DNA of 21,717 nucleotides from the IMG/VR virus record IMGVR_UViG_3300037493_002029, positions 1 through 21,717 of that record. The stretch is one strand, 5' to 3'. The stretch is from a virus. The notes beneath the pieces were generated by a model. It was not told the DNA's origin. It did no database searches and saw nothing but the letters and a program-made list of their open reading frames with translations. Made by a program: the position numbers and the translations under genes. Each line of letters starts with the position of its first letter. Positions within the stretch are counted from its first letter, which is position 1. Positions 8,311 to 16,309 of this stretch are shown here, one piece after another.

Positions 8311-9204
8311 TTAAGCGCGGTAGGATTCGATGGCGTAGACCTTGTCTTCTTCAAGACGGGACGCGCCGCAAGACATCTTGGTGTAAAGCTGCCAGGGTTC
8401 GCCTTGCAGGTCGTTACGCTTCGATACCGAGTTCTCGATGTCGTTCCACAGGCCGAGATACATACCCGACTTCACCCAAACAGGCAGAGTGACTTCGTTC
8501 GTGCCAACCAGCGAAGTTTCGATCTGTTCGCAATGGATGAAACGGAAGCCGAGGAACGAAGTAACCATACCGTTTTGCAGAACAGGCATACCACCGTTGA
8601 AGTCGCTCGAAATCACTTGAATCTCATTCAACAGGGAAGCATGGTCAGCGGCAGTGATACCGATGTAAGCCTCTTCCGAATCGAAGTCGATGTGATTCGC
8701 CATCATCAGTTCCTTGACGGCCTTGATCTTGGCGACGTTCAGCTTGGAGTTAGCACCGCCAACAGCCACATCAACCTCATTCGCAGCAGTGAAGATGGTC
8801 GAAGTACCACCGGATTCGCCAGTCTTGGCAGTTCCGGTGAAAGCAGTGCAAAGCAGTTGATCGAACTTGCGACCAGCCGCCAAAACAGCGTTCTGAACGT
8901 AAGCCGAAGACGGATCGGTAATCATCTTCAACTTGTCGAACTCATCAATGAGTTGCGGCAGGTCGAAGTCCGAGGGGAAAACCCAACGGCGGTCAGTCGA
9001 AGCATCCACGCGGCTCATGGGAGCGAAGCGGGAAGTAACCGACTGCATTTCGATGGAGCCGAACTGATCCACAGGCGAGGCTTGCTTGCCAACGTGGTTG
9101 CCGGTCATAACGGCGTTGCGGAGTTTGGAACCCTTTTGCTGCAAGAGCAGCGCGATATTGGTACTGTACTGCTGCACAAAGTGCGTAGGCAGATTTACGG
9201 ACAT
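8311..9204 (-). CDS. major capsid protein
   Basis: A 297-residue protein in the canonical place after scaffold. The N-terminal helix (LPTHFVQQYSTNIALLLQQK), the PMSRVDASTDRRWVFPSDFD block near 82-101, YVQNAVLAAGRKFDQLLCTA near 122-141, and the C-terminal SCGASRLEEDKVYAIES are the pattern of the podovirus-type phage capsid protein family, expected to have the HK97 fold and form the icosahedral shell. GGAG lies seven bases before the ATG. A 109-base untranslated stretch precedes it, a common arrangement for independent control of capsid synthesis. Assignment strong by motifs and context. Confidence 0.88.
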   Translation of the reverse strand: MSVNLPTHFVQQYSTNIALLLQQKGSKLRNAVMTGNHVGKQASPVDQFGSIEMQSVTSRFAPMSRVDASTDRRWVFPSDFDLPQLIDEFDKLKMITDPSSAYVQNAVLAAGRKFDQLLCTAFTGTAKTGESGGTSTIFTAANEVDVAVGGANSKLNVAKIKAVKELMMANHIDFDSEEAYIGITAADHASLLNEIQVISSDFNGGMPVLQNGMVTSFLGFRFIHCEQIETSLVGTNEVTLPVWVKSGMYLGLWNDIENSVSKRNDLQGEPWQLYTKMSCGASRLEEDKVYAIESYRA

Positions 9205-9313
9205 AATATGTCTCCTGATGAGTAAAAGAAAAGTTCGTTGCCCTTTAAGGCGGCGACGCTCCTTGACTTGTCCTCATCAAGAGGGGTCATGCACTACCGT
9301 AAAACAGGTTTTC

Positions 9314-9508
9314 TCAGGGCTTTGGCGGTCTTCCTCGCCTTGGCTTGTCTGCTTGTGTTACTTCTGCCGGGATGTTCCCCGATAGGGTTTGTATATGAAG
9401 ATACATCTTTTCAGAGATTTGTGCAATAGCCTCAAAACGATCATTAACAGAAGGGCTTACCAGTGTTGCGGCTATCTTGACGCACTCCAATGCTATCTGT
9501 TCGCTCAC
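9314..9508 (-). CDS. 64-residue protein with AT-hook-like tail
   Basis: A small protein between scaffold and capsid genes. Residues 1-45 look helical (SEQIALECVKIAATLVSPSV, then a FEAIAQISEKMYLHI stretch), and the C-terminus is DKPRRGRPPKP, which contains the GRP core of an AT-hook flanked by R, K and P. AT-hooks bind the minor groove of AT-rich DNA, although similar basic tails also occur in phage proteins without such a role. Its ATG overlaps the scaffold stop (ATGA at 9505-9508). It could contact packaged DNA or the capsid inner surface; this is inference. Confidence 0.72.
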   Translation of the reverse strand: MSEQIALECVKIAATLVSPSVNDRFEAIAQISEKMYLHIQTLSGNIPAEVTQADKPRRGRPPKP

Positions 9509-10377
9509 GATGGGTATGCGAACTGCATCAGACGCTCCATCTCAGCCCGAGCTTGGATGTTTCCACCAAGGTATTTAGCCGTCCATTCTTTATCGCCTTG
9601 AAGTTGTTTGATCCGTGATTGCGCTCCTGCCGGAGTCAATGCACCACTACCGGATGAGGCATCTCCACCAACATACTTATCTTCCCCAATCCGAGCGCCG
9701 ATGTTCGCCATCATCTTCATCAGATTGGCAAACCCTAGCGACCCTTCTAGGGCGTCGATCTGTTCAGGTTTGATACCAAGGGCTTTGGCGGCGTTCTTGG
9801 CTTTACCAATCTCCTGATCGTAAGCCTGACCCCATTCGGTTTTGAGTTCGTTGTTCTGCTGTTCGATGGTTTGAGCGTAGGTTTCTTTCTGTTTTACCCC
9901 AAGCCCTGCAATGTGTTCGTTCCACTTCTCAGCGATCACCTTGGCTTGTTGATTTGTCAGCCCTGCTTCATGGAATATGGGTTTTGCCCAATCTGCCATG
10001 TCCTTCGGAGCGCCTTCAGGTACGGGGAGTTCGTACAGCGTCGGGTCAGCGGGTCGCCCCAACTTGGTATAGAACCCGTCAATCTCCGATTTCTCGGCAT
10101 TGTTCCAATCGGGGAGTCTCAGAAGTTTGTCAGCCGGAGTCCCCATGTGTTTCTCAAGTTGCTGATACGAGTTCAGCAAATCAGTCGGGGCTTTCCACCC
10201 TTTGTTCTGGACGTAACTTGCAGTCTCAGGTGCAAGGCCAGAAGTCCAATCTGTTGATACTGGTGTTGATGCAGGAGTTGATGTGGTTGTTCCTGGTGCT
10301 GCCGATGAATTGATCGGAGCAGGGTCAGCACTAGGTGTTGCGCCTTGTCCGGTTGCGGGGGCAGTTACATCAGTCAT
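9505..10377 (-). CDS. capsid scaffolding / head assembly protein
   Basis: A 290-residue protein. The N-terminal 45 residues are a low-complexity A, P, S, T region, then comes an aromatic GLAPETASYVQNKGWKAPTD motif near 48-66 and LLNSYQQLEKHMG, followed by an acidic, Q- and K-rich helical region (140-215) and a terminal LGGNIQARAEMERLM. The 'W..P.DLL.SY..LEK..G' block followed by 'LGRP.DP..Y' is characteristic of phage scaffold proteins. It lies upstream of the capsid gene, as expected. It overlaps the preceding gene by 8 bases. It should assemble inside procapsids and leave before packaging, by family knowledge. Confidence 0.85.
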   Translation of the reverse strand: MTDVTAPATGQGATPSADPAPINSSAAPGTTTSTPASTPVSTDWTSGLAPETASYVQNKGWKAPTDLLNSYQQLEKHMGTPADKLLRLPDWNNAEKSEIDGFYTKLGRPADPTLYELPVPEGAPKDMADWAKPIFHEAGLTNQQAKVIAEKWNEHIAGLGVKQKETYAQTIEQQNNELKTEWGQAYDQEIGKAKNAAKALGIKPEQIDALEGSLGFANLMKMMANIGARIGEDKYVGGDASSGSGALTPAGAQSRIKQLQGDKEWTAKYLGGNIQARAEMERLMQFAYPS

Positions 10378-10636
10378 TGGAAGCCTTTCGGTTGGTTGTG
10401 AGTAAAGTTAGAAGTTCAGTCTCAGACATATTCAGGTGATTCTGTATCCGCAAGAATGTCTCCCTGCGGCCCTCCATCACTGCATGAACCCGTGCGTCTG
10501 GATGAAAGCAGGATTCGTTTGCCCTGCAAAACCTCGCAAGGTCTTCAATAACTGCTTCACCATGCGGCCCTGCAAACGTGAGTGAGTACGCACGTTTTCT
10601 CTGTTCGATCAGATGCTTCGCGTCTTTCACACTCAT
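10370..10636 (-). CDS. Bbp19-like small phage protein
   Basis: An 88-residue protein. The block AVIEDLARFCRANESCFHPD near 28-47 followed by HAVMEGRRETFLRIQNHLNM near 53-72 matches the Bbp19 family named after a Bordetella phage protein: 'L..FC...S.F' and 'EGRR...LRI'. These proteins lie between portal and scaffold genes in podoviruses and have no proven function. Translation is coupled to the portal gene (ATGA at 10633-10636). Confidence 0.82.
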   Translation of the reverse strand: MSVKDAKHLIEQRKRAYSLTFAGPHGEAVIEDLARFCRANESCFHPDARVHAVMEGRRETFLRIQNHLNMSETELLTLLTTNRKASND

Positions 10637-12270
10637 ACAGGTGCGCCGACTCCTTGTTTCATCATGGAGGCCATAGCAGGAGCGGCGTCAATCAGTTGTT
10701 GAGTCGCTTGCTGTTGCTGTCTTCCGGCGCGGATTTCCTCTACTTGCTTCTTACTTCTGATCCACGAAGCAGGCATGGCTTGAGCGTCAGCTAGAGCAGG
10801 CATCATTTCATCGACATTGAACCAATCCAAAGAGGACGGGTCTTGCGTCGTAGCTGCGATTTCACCGGCGTACTGAAACATTCTTAGACCGCCAGCAGAT
10901 GCTTCGGCCTTCTGCATACGACTCAAAGGAGACTCGTACTCAACCTTATAGTCTCCACCAGCTTCACGCATGGCGTCAGTCATTGGAGGAAGAAGCCTCT
11001 GCGCCATCAGAACGTCAATTTCCCGTTCGATCATCGGGCCAAGAGCTTCGCTCTGTTGCCTTCCCATGATAGGAGCCAAGAGAGCTGACTTCTCCCTAGC
11101 TCTTTCAAGGACTTCCGTGGCGGTCATCTGCGGAGTTTCGACAAGAATCTGGAAGAGGGTAATCAGGAAAGCGTCGTTGATTACCGCCCTCTCCTCGTCC
11201 ATCATGTCTTTGGCGATAGCAAGGTTTCCAGACGGAAGGGCATGAACCAACTGCCGACCTTCTGCGCTTACGCCACCGTAGTTGATCGCGCCAGGTTTCA
11301 GACTGAACGAATCCAGAACCCCATCGTCGTAGGCAAGAAGGACAGGGTCAACTATCCTGTGGCCTTGCTTGAGGATGGTTTTCTTTTCCTCGTTAAGAGT
11401 CTTGATAGCAGGAAGTACATCCATTGCCGGACTTCTGCCGTAGTTCTCCCCCGGTAGAGTCACATACCTAGACACGATATACGGCATCGTGTCATAGCCG
11501 CCTTCACTCAGGATGGTCTTTGAGTCTTTACACAGATAGATTGACTCATAAGCCATGCCTGCGTAGTCGATACGTTGTGTCTGCCTATCACTTCTAGGAT
11601 AGACGCAATGGATGATTTCATGCTCATCATCCGGCTTTGTTTCCAACTTGTCCTTGATGTCCTTCGGGGTTTTGTCTCCCCACTTCTGGAAGACCTGTCG
11701 AGCGGTCATGTTGAAACAGCGGTAAACAGTATCTATGATCCCTTGATGGTTCTCTATGAAAAAGACCTCACCAAGAAAGATAGCCCGATACCTTAGTCCT
11801 TTACCATTGTCCAGCTTATCAACGAACAGACAACCCGTACCAAAAGCTCCAAGGCTTGAGTAGATTTCACTCTGCTGGCTGGCGTAGTTCGCATTCGGAG
11901 CGTAGCGATACCGGAATAGAAGGTCGTTCGCCTGTTCAAACCACAACTGCGTGTCGCGGTCTTTCATCAAGTACGGATCAACAGCCTTAAGCCTGTGCCA
12001 AGTCTGCTGTCTTGGAGTCAGGATAGATTCCATCACCGACCGGAACCGCGTCAGTGCAGCTTGTGCCGTGGAGTCGAATACCTTTTCAGTCTTCTTCTGA
12101 CCGGGGGTTATTATTCCCCTACTCAGGAACATATCTGAATACGCAGGAACAACGTATTCAGCAATCTCAGTCCAGTGAGATTCCCATGTCGCCCTATCAC
12201 CGCGAGCCTTCTCAACCCGCTTGAGGATGTCAGCGGCCCTATCGTCCTGTGGGCCGGTTACGCCCTTCAC
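10633..12270 (-). CDS. portal protein (podovirus head-to-tail connector)
   Basis: A 545-residue protein of the T7/Bordetella-phage-like head-tail connector family. Recognisable parts are WTEIAEYVVPAYSDMFLSRG near 37-56, FDSTAQAALTRFRSVMESIL near 66-85 with LTPRQQTWHRL, a FGTGCLFVDK segment near 133-142, PGENYGRSPAMDVLPAIKTL near 285-304, and TATEVLERAREKSALLAPIM near 402-421 in the C-terminal helical crown region. Twelve copies would form the vertex channel for DNA entry and exit. Length and order (after terminase, before scaffold) fit. The start overlaps the stop of the proline-rich gene. Confidence 0.92.
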   Translation of the reverse strand: MKGVTGPQDDRAADILKRVEKARGDRATWESHWTEIAEYVVPAYSDMFLSRGIITPGQKKTEKVFDSTAQAALTRFRSVMESILTPRQQTWHRLKAVDPYLMKDRDTQLWFEQANDLLFRYRYAPNANYASQQSEIYSSLGAFGTGCLFVDKLDNGKGLRYRAIFLGEVFFIENHQGIIDTVYRCFNMTARQVFQKWGDKTPKDIKDKLETKPDDEHEIIHCVYPRSDRQTQRIDYAGMAYESIYLCKDSKTILSEGGYDTMPYIVSRYVTLPGENYGRSPAMDVLPAIKTLNEEKKTILKQGHRIVDPVLLAYDDGVLDSFSLKPGAINYGGVSAEGRQLVHALPSGNLAIAKDMMDEERAVINDAFLITLFQILVETPQMTATEVLERAREKSALLAPIMGRQQSEALGPMIEREIDVLMAQRLLPPMTDAMREAGGDYKVEYESPLSRMQKAEASAGGLRMFQYAGEIAATTQDPSSLDWFNVDEMMPALADAQAMPASWIRSKKQVEEIRAGRQQQQATQQLIDAAPAMASMMKQGVGAPV

Positions 12271-12476
12271 GATCCGAGCAGCCTCTTACGCGCAGTCGGG
12301 GCTTCTTCTTCATCTCCAATCTTTGTCAGCATCGTGCTGGCCCTGCCTTGTGCTGTAGACCTGCGCTTACGTTCTTCAGCAGCGGCAGTATTTACGCTTT
12401 CCGTATCCACCGTGGGAGGGGGAGGGGGAGGGGGAGGGGGAGGGGGACTATCGCCACCGCCAAAGAAACCACTCAT
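12267..12476 (-). CDS. 69-residue proline-tract protein between terminase and portal
   Basis: A small protein: MSGFFGGGDS, a run of eleven prolines, then a charged stretch (AEERKRRSTAQGRASTM) and a basic end. Short proteins with 'GFFGGG' followed by a proline tract occur at this place in several podovirus-like genomes; function unknown. The prolines are encoded by alternating CCC and CCT, which makes a six-base tandem repeat likely to slip. AGGAG is placed six bases before the ATG, and its stop overlaps the portal start by four bases. Confidence 0.75.
   Translation of the reverse strand: MSGFFGGGDSPPPPPPPPPPPTVDTESVNTAAAEERKRRSTAQGRASTMLTKIGDEEEAPTARKRLLGS
12414..12447. repeat. GGGGGA hexanucleotide microsatellite
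   Basis: On the plus strand A residues at 12417, 12423, 12429, 12435, 12441 and 12447 separate runs of G, a period of six bases with about 5.5 copies. It encodes the proline tract on the minus strand. Four or more G runs in the non-coding strand could form a G-quadruplex. Unit size is a multiple of three, so copy changes keep the frame. Confidence 0.95.
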
Positions 12477-12519
12477 AGCTATCTCCTATTGGAATCCTGT
12501 CAAAAGTATAGGAACCATA

Positions 12520-14064
12520 TCACCCAAACATCGGATAGTCAATATCCACTGCTGTGGTTACCTGCTTACCACGGGATGTCTTAATGTCTGTTCTAGCCAC
12601 AGGTCTTGCAAACGTATGGGCTAAAGCGTCTGGTTTGTCAGGAGAGGCTACCCCTCTTTTCTTCATATCGTCCTTACTTTCAATAATCAACTGACCCGTA
12701 ATCGGATGCCACGAATAAGAAGGCCCGCCAAGATCGGTCATTAGATTATCGTCTTGAGGGAGACACCCGACTTCAACCCACTCATTCATCAACCCCCACA
12801 TCTCGGCTCTCTTGTTTCTGTACTTGTTCTTGTCTTCAGCACTTCCGCCAGACTGAACTTCTATTACCTTGAATCTCATTGCTTTCAAAGAATCCACCAC
12901 CCCACCACCTACTCCTCCACCGTCTATAAACACAGCGTCAGGGTTATACCTTCTAATCGCATGGGCGACTTTTGCGGCTAACTGCTGAGTGTCCAGTTTT
13001 TCATAAACTTCCCAAGGGATAGACCTAGCATCTCTTCCCCTTCTGAAAGCGATAACGCTCTTGTCTACTCCGAATCTAGCGACATCCACTCCCATAATCA
13101 AAGGAGCGCCAGGGTCTTGATAAGTCTCTCGATAAGCAGCGTCTCTTATCTTTTGTCCGTCAATGAACTGAGTTTCTCCCCTTAAAGGGAATTCTCCCTT
13201 AACCTCAATCCTAGCTTCGTCTGATTCCTCTCCGTACTGCTTGATGATGTTCTCAAAGGTACTGTGACTTATTCCTTCTACCGTTCTTGAATCTATCTGT
13301 CTCGTTCTCCATAAATCCCTGTTCTTGTTGAATGTCTCAAAGAATGCACCAGTGTTCTTCCGTGGGTTAGAGAAACAGAACCAGAAACGGTCAGGGATGT
13401 TCTCCGTGAAAACCCCCTCCTGTACCGTCCAAATCCTGTCTGGTATTCCAGAGGCTTCGTCAAAGATAGCCATCTCACCATCGTTATTATGTGCGCCTGC
13501 AAAAGCATCGGGGTTCTCCTCACTCCATAACTGTCCTGAAGCGTAGTAATACCTCGTGCTCTTTCCTAAACCACCTTTCTGTACCGGAGACTCAATCATC
13601 TCCTTGAACCACTTAGCAGGTTGAATACTCATTGAGTTAACTTCAAACCAATGCCCATTCAAACCCCTAGCGACCCACTTAGCTATCTCAGGAAATGTCT
13701 TGGTTCTTAACTGAGGTTCTCCGTTAGCAGCTACCCAAACACTTCCCCCGATCCTCGTAGAGATGAACCAATGCGCCAACATCCCAACCAAAGCACTCTT
13801 ACCCGGCCCTCTACCACTTGCTATCGCACAACGAAAGAAATCAGGTAACTGTTCCGCCCTCTCCTGTCTATTCCGACAAGTCTTCAAATATCCCGCTACA
13901 TCTAACATAACCTCCCTCTGCCACTTCCTCGGCCCTGGGAAGTCTTTCAAATCTCCTTCACCCCATCCATACGCCCACATAGCAAAGTTAAAAGGATTGT
14001 CTGCGATCCTAGGATCACTCAAATCTTCTAACATCGCTATATTATCTTTTGCTGAAATTAACAT
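12520..14064 (-). CDS. terL: terminase large subunit
   Basis: A 514-residue packaging motor. The ATPase half shows Walker A SGRGPGKS at residues 83-90 with the catalytic-site lysine K89, Walker B AIFDE at 199-203 with D202 and E203, and a coupling motif CFSNP at 230-234. The nuclease half has the RNase H-like acidic residues D327 (MGVDVARFG), D381 (VFIDGGGVGGGVVDSL) and D479 (KPDALAHTF). All key residues are present, so it should be active: ATP-driven translocation of DNA into the procapsid and cutting of concatemers. The first ATG (14064) lacks a strong ribosome site; ATG at 14034 is an alternative. It is separated from the small subunit gene by 184 bases. Confidence 0.95.
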   Translation of the reverse strand: MLISAKDNIAMLEDLSDPRIADNPFNFAMWAYGWGEGDLKDFPGPRKWQREVMLDVAGYLKTCRNRQERAEQLPDFFRCAIASGRGPGKSALVGMLAHWFISTRIGGSVWVAANGEPQLRTKTFPEIAKWVARGLNGHWFEVNSMSIQPAKWFKEMIESPVQKGGLGKSTRYYYASGQLWSEENPDAFAGAHNNDGEMAIFDEASGIPDRIWTVQEGVFTENIPDRFWFCFSNPRKNTGAFFETFNKNRDLWRTRQIDSRTVEGISHSTFENIIKQYGEESDEARIEVKGEFPLRGETQFIDGQKIRDAAYRETYQDPGAPLIMGVDVARFGVDKSVIAFRRGRDARSIPWEVYEKLDTQQLAAKVAHAIRRYNPDAVFIDGGGVGGGVVDSLKAMRFKVIEVQSGGSAEDKNKYRNKRAEMWGLMNEWVEVGCLPQDDNLMTDLGGPSYSWHPITGQLIIESKDDMKKRGVASPDKPDALAHTFARPVARTDIKTSRGKQVTTAVDIDYPMFG

Positions 14065-14248
14065 CGCTTTATGAGCATAGTCTGAGTTCTATTTCTAAAA
14101 AAAATAATAGACGGGAAGTGGGATGTCCCTAGGAACTTCTCGCGCATCCATCCAGCCCCCACCCCCCCCCATGCACCCCCATGCGACGCATGACGTGATT
14201 GGAACAATCCTGATACATGGATTGGGTGATTAGGATGGTCGGCCAGCG
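14065..14248. other. GC-rich spacer between terminase genes
   Basis: No gene is seen in these 184 bases. On the plus strand there is a run of nine C at 14162-14170, flanked by other C runs and by a CCCCCATGC direct repeat, then the perfect 11-base palindrome ATGCGACGCAT at 14181-14191. Near the large subunit start there is an A-rich run (14096-14105). The spacing between the two terminase genes is unusual; a packaging site or a structured leader for the large subunit is possible but unproven. Confidence 0.5.
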
Positions 14249-14656
14249 TTAAGGATTGTCGCTGTCTTCGACTGAAGAGGCTTCGCCTTCAATCAATCTA
14301 GCACGCTGCCTGCCTTTACTAATGGCATCGCTCATATTGATATGCTCGATGCTCAGCTCCTGCTTGCTGGCATATCGTTTATCGAGCCTTTCGGCTCTCC
14401 AAGAATATGCTTTCCATACTTCCCGTGCACGTACGATGTCAATCTGCTCTGATGCGGACTCAAGAGCCTGCTCCGCAGCATCTAGTCTGGCATCGTGAAA
14501 TGCTTGATAGGCGGCTTGATATTCTGGATCAGAGCCTAGTTGATTGTTGATAGCTTGTTTCGAGATTCCAAGGTCTGCGGCTATCTTCGATAGTCTGACA
14601 CCTGCGCGAATCTGATCCAGGATTGTCTCTTTGTTGATTACTGCCAATGAAGTCAT
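14249..14656 (-). CDS. terS: terminase small subunit
   Basis: A 135-residue protein, predicted to bind the packaging site and hand DNA to the large subunit. The N-terminal third holds a helix-turn-helix (IRAGVRLSKIAADLGISKQA, residues about 17-36, then INNQLGSDPEY), followed by helical oligomerisation segments (ARLDAAEQALESASEQIDIV) and WRAERLDKRY, and an acidic tail. This layout is usual for phage small terminases. I chose the ATG at 14656 because GAGGG sits eight bases ahead; a TTG five codons upstream overlaps that site. It is the first gene of the leftward late operon. Confidence 0.85.
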   Translation of the reverse strand: MTSLAVINKETILDQIRAGVRLSKIAADLGISKQAINNQLGSDPEYQAAYQAFHDARLDAAEQALESASEQIDIVRAREVWKAYSWRAERLDKRYASKQELSIEHINMSDAISKGRQRARLIEGEASSVEDSDNP

Positions 14657-15034
14657 TCTAGAATCCCTCAACAGGTATCAAACAATACGGGCACCCGTGC
14701 CGAAGATGCTATTAACAAGAATGCCGCCCATAAGTAGCTGTTGTTAGCGGCTCGCCTCGATTGTATTCCGCCGGCCTGTGGCGTTCCTGAGCGACTATTG
14801 AGACGTTAGCTTTATCGCTCGCCCTGGGTGATAGGGCCAATGGTTAGAGACTATCCGATTCCACAAAGTATTGCAATAGCCCCTAACCACTCTATTTGAT
14901 TCTATTGATTGTTTTACTGATTAATTAGTTCTGTTTATCCGCCCATTAACTAGACGCCTTTACATGACTATTGCAGGAACTAAAATAGAAATACGGTAGA
15001 AATAAAGGCCGGATAAATCAAGGGGTTAGCAAAA
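14657..15034. other. divergent intergenic region
   Basis: No gene is seen. It separates the leftward late operon from the rightward accessory island. It holds inverted repeats such as GAGCGA 14789-14794 with TCGCTC 14815-14820, CGCC 14769-14772 with GGCG 14780-14783, and a GGCA/TGCC stem near 14690. The right third is AT-rich and contains the promoter described separately. I see no convincing promoter for the terminase direction; the late genes may need a phage activator or read-through. Confidence 0.6.
14959..14986 (+). promoter_or_regulatory. sigma70-type promoter for the accessory island
   Basis: TTTACA at 14959-14964 and TAAAAT at 14981-14986 are separated by 16 bases; each box differs from the consensus in one position. 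Transcription would start near 14993 and give a leader of about 40 bases before the 59-residue gene, whose AAGGGG ribosome site lies inside it. Confidence 0.65.
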
Positions 15035-15214
15035 ATGACAACGATCAACAAGGATAACGTGAAGCAAGAGAGCTTCTATAACTTGTGCCTGCTATCTGAC
15101 GTTACTAAGTATTGGAATCCAATAGGCGCGGTTCAATCTCTCGGCCTTTCTATTGAAGTTGATAAAGACGAATGCGGGAACATCGTTAAAGTCTATTGGC
15201 CTTCAAAGTCCTGA
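15035..15214 (+). CDS. 59-residue protein, unknown, upstream of ardC
   Basis: A short gene, MTTINKDNVKQESFYNLCLL, then SDVTKYWNPIGAVQSLGLSI and a KVYWPSKS end. AAGGGG precedes the ATG with suitable spacing, and a strong promoter lies just upstream. It is the first gene of the island that includes the antirestriction gene, 39 bases ahead of it. No family recognised. By guilt of association it could be an anti-defence protein, but nothing in its sequence shows that. Confidence 0.7.
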   Translation: MTTINKDNVKQESFYNLCLLSDVTKYWNPIGAVQSLGLSIEVDKDECGNIVKVYWPSKS

Positions 15215-15253
15215 AATATCATCAACCCTTACTGATTACTTACGGAGAACATC

Positions 15254-16033
15254 ATGAGCGACAATAAGCAAAACTGGAGCGAATTACTTAGCGAAGCCGT
15301 TACCATTCCAGGCCGACTCTCTGAATGCTATTCCGCATTTTGGAATTACAGCATAGGAAATCAAGCCGCTGCCGGTTACCAACTACGTGCTCGGGGTCTT
15401 CCTGTTTCCCCTATTGCATCCTTCAAGGCCTGGAAGGAAAAAGGGCGCAGCGTGAAGAAAGGCGAGAAAGCTATTGCTCTGTGTATGCCTTTGACCGGCA
15501 AGAAGGAAAACAAGGAAACCGGCGAGACTGAAACCTTCGCATTCTTTGCCTGGAAGAATAATTGGTTTTCACTCGATCAGACCGAAGGCGAAGAATTCAA
15601 GCCGGAAGTTAAAATCCCATCATGGGACAAGTCATTAGCTCTCGAAGCCCTGAAGATTACCGAAGGCACATTCGATCACGTAGACGGAAACTGCCAAGGC
15701 TACGCTAGCGGTAGAAGTATCGCCGTTAATCCTCTGGCCGTCCTGCCGCATAAAACAAGGTTTCACGAATTGGCCCACGTCGTCCTAGGCCATTGTGCAG
15801 AGACTACGCTTTCCGATAGCGAACGGACTCCGAAAGATATTAGGGAAGCCGAAGCCGAAGGAACCGCCTACATTCTTTGCAGTCTCTTAGGGCTTCCTGG
15901 GCTTGAAGAATCGCGTGGATATATCCAGAACTGGCTATCTGGGCAATCCATACCTGAAAAGAGCGCGCAGCGGATATTCAGCGCAGCGGATAAGATTCTA
16001 AAGGCAGGAAACATTCAACCCGCTAAGGACTAA
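15254..16033 (+). CDS. ardC: ArdC-like antirestriction protein with zincin metallopeptidase domain
   Basis: A 259-residue protein with the two-part ArdC layout. The N-terminal part (residues about 10-125) has the single-stranded-DNA-binding ArdC-N pattern: FWNYSIGNQ, a GLPVSPIASFKAWKEKGRSV block near 48-67, VKKGEKAI, and FAFFAWKNNWFSLDQT. The C-terminal part is a zincin-like domain with the zinc site HELAHVVLGH at 171-180 (H171, E172, H175) and an EAEAEGTAY segment at 198-206 supplying a third ligand (E200 or E202). The family, known from conjugative plasmids and phages, protects incoming DNA from host restriction. GGAG lies seven bases before the ATG. All motif residues are intact. Symbol given by family. 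Confidence 0.88.
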   Translation: MSDNKQNWSELLSEAVTIPGRLSECYSAFWNYSIGNQAAAGYQLRARGLPVSPIASFKAWKEKGRSVKKGEKAIALCMPLTGKKENKETGETETFAFFAWKNNWFSLDQTEGEEFKPEVKIPSWDKSLALEALKITEGTFDHVDGNCQGYASGRSIAVNPLAVLPHKTRFHELAHVVLGHCAETTLSDSERTPKDIREAEAEGTAYILCSLLGLPGLEESRGYIQNWLSGQSIPEKSAQRIFSAADKILKAGNIQPAKD

Positions 16034-16034
16034 T

Positions 16035-16073
16035 GCCGCAGTCTATGCGCCTCTCTTGGGGCGTATAGGCGGC
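16035..16073 (+). other. stem-loop directly after ardC
   Basis: TATGCGCCTC (16044-16053) pairs with GGGGCGTATA (16058-16067) across a TCTT loop, ten pairs counting two G-U; GCCGC (16035-16039) pairs with GCGGC (16069-16073) as an outer stem. The two G-U pairs exist only in the plus-strand RNA, which supports that strand. No T run follows, so it could protect the ardC mRNA end or modulate the next gene. Confidence 0.6.
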
Positions 16074-16112
16074 TGTATTGGCCGGAACCTGATAACTTGA
16101 AAGGAAATCATC

Positions 16113-16268
16113 ATGAGCAAAACAGACTATGAAAAAGGCCGCACGGACGGATTTTGCAGCATTGAACCGCGCTATCCGAACAACGCTAACTATATGCTCG
16201 GCCATGCGGCAGGATACAAGGCCGCAGAGCTGGAATACTACGACACGCTGCCCGACTACACGCCGTAA
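16113..16268 (+). CDS. 51-residue protein with KGRTDGF motif, unknown
   Basis: MSKTDYEKGRTDGFCSIEPR, then a middle with YMLGHAAGYKAAELEYY and an acidic end. GAAAGGAAATC lies ahead of the ATG and supplies a usable ribosome site. The KGRTDGF segment and the glycine/tyrosine spacing resemble the start of the 112-residue early protein at 18754-19092 (YKGRTDGY). No known family is recognised; the frame is clean and coding-like in a GC-rich stretch. Confidence 0.65.
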   Translation: MSKTDYEKGRTDGFCSIEPRYPNNANYMLGHAAGYKAAELEYYDTLPDYTP

Positions 16269-16309
16269 GGCCCGAACGACACGCACGCCGACGCTTTCCA
16301 CTGCTAACC

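Noticed and set aside
8173-9225. 350-codon plus-strand frame opposite the capsid gene
   Set aside because: It is the reverse shadow of the capsid gene, which has family motifs, correct context and a good start.
9212-9236. CTGATGAG followed by GAAA on the plus strand, reminiscent of a hammerhead ribozyme core
   Set aside because: No stem II between the two core segments and no matching stem I or III were found; it is also antisense to the late operon.
9195-9290. 31-codon minus-strand frame in the leader of the capsid gene
   Set aside because: It has a start and stop and a balanced composition, but no Shine-Dalgarno and it overlaps the capsid start; too short to claim as a gene.
14672-14958. 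Promoter for the terminase operon
   Set aside because: Several weak -10-like hexamers exist on the minus strand, but none has a matching -35 box at 16-18 bases.
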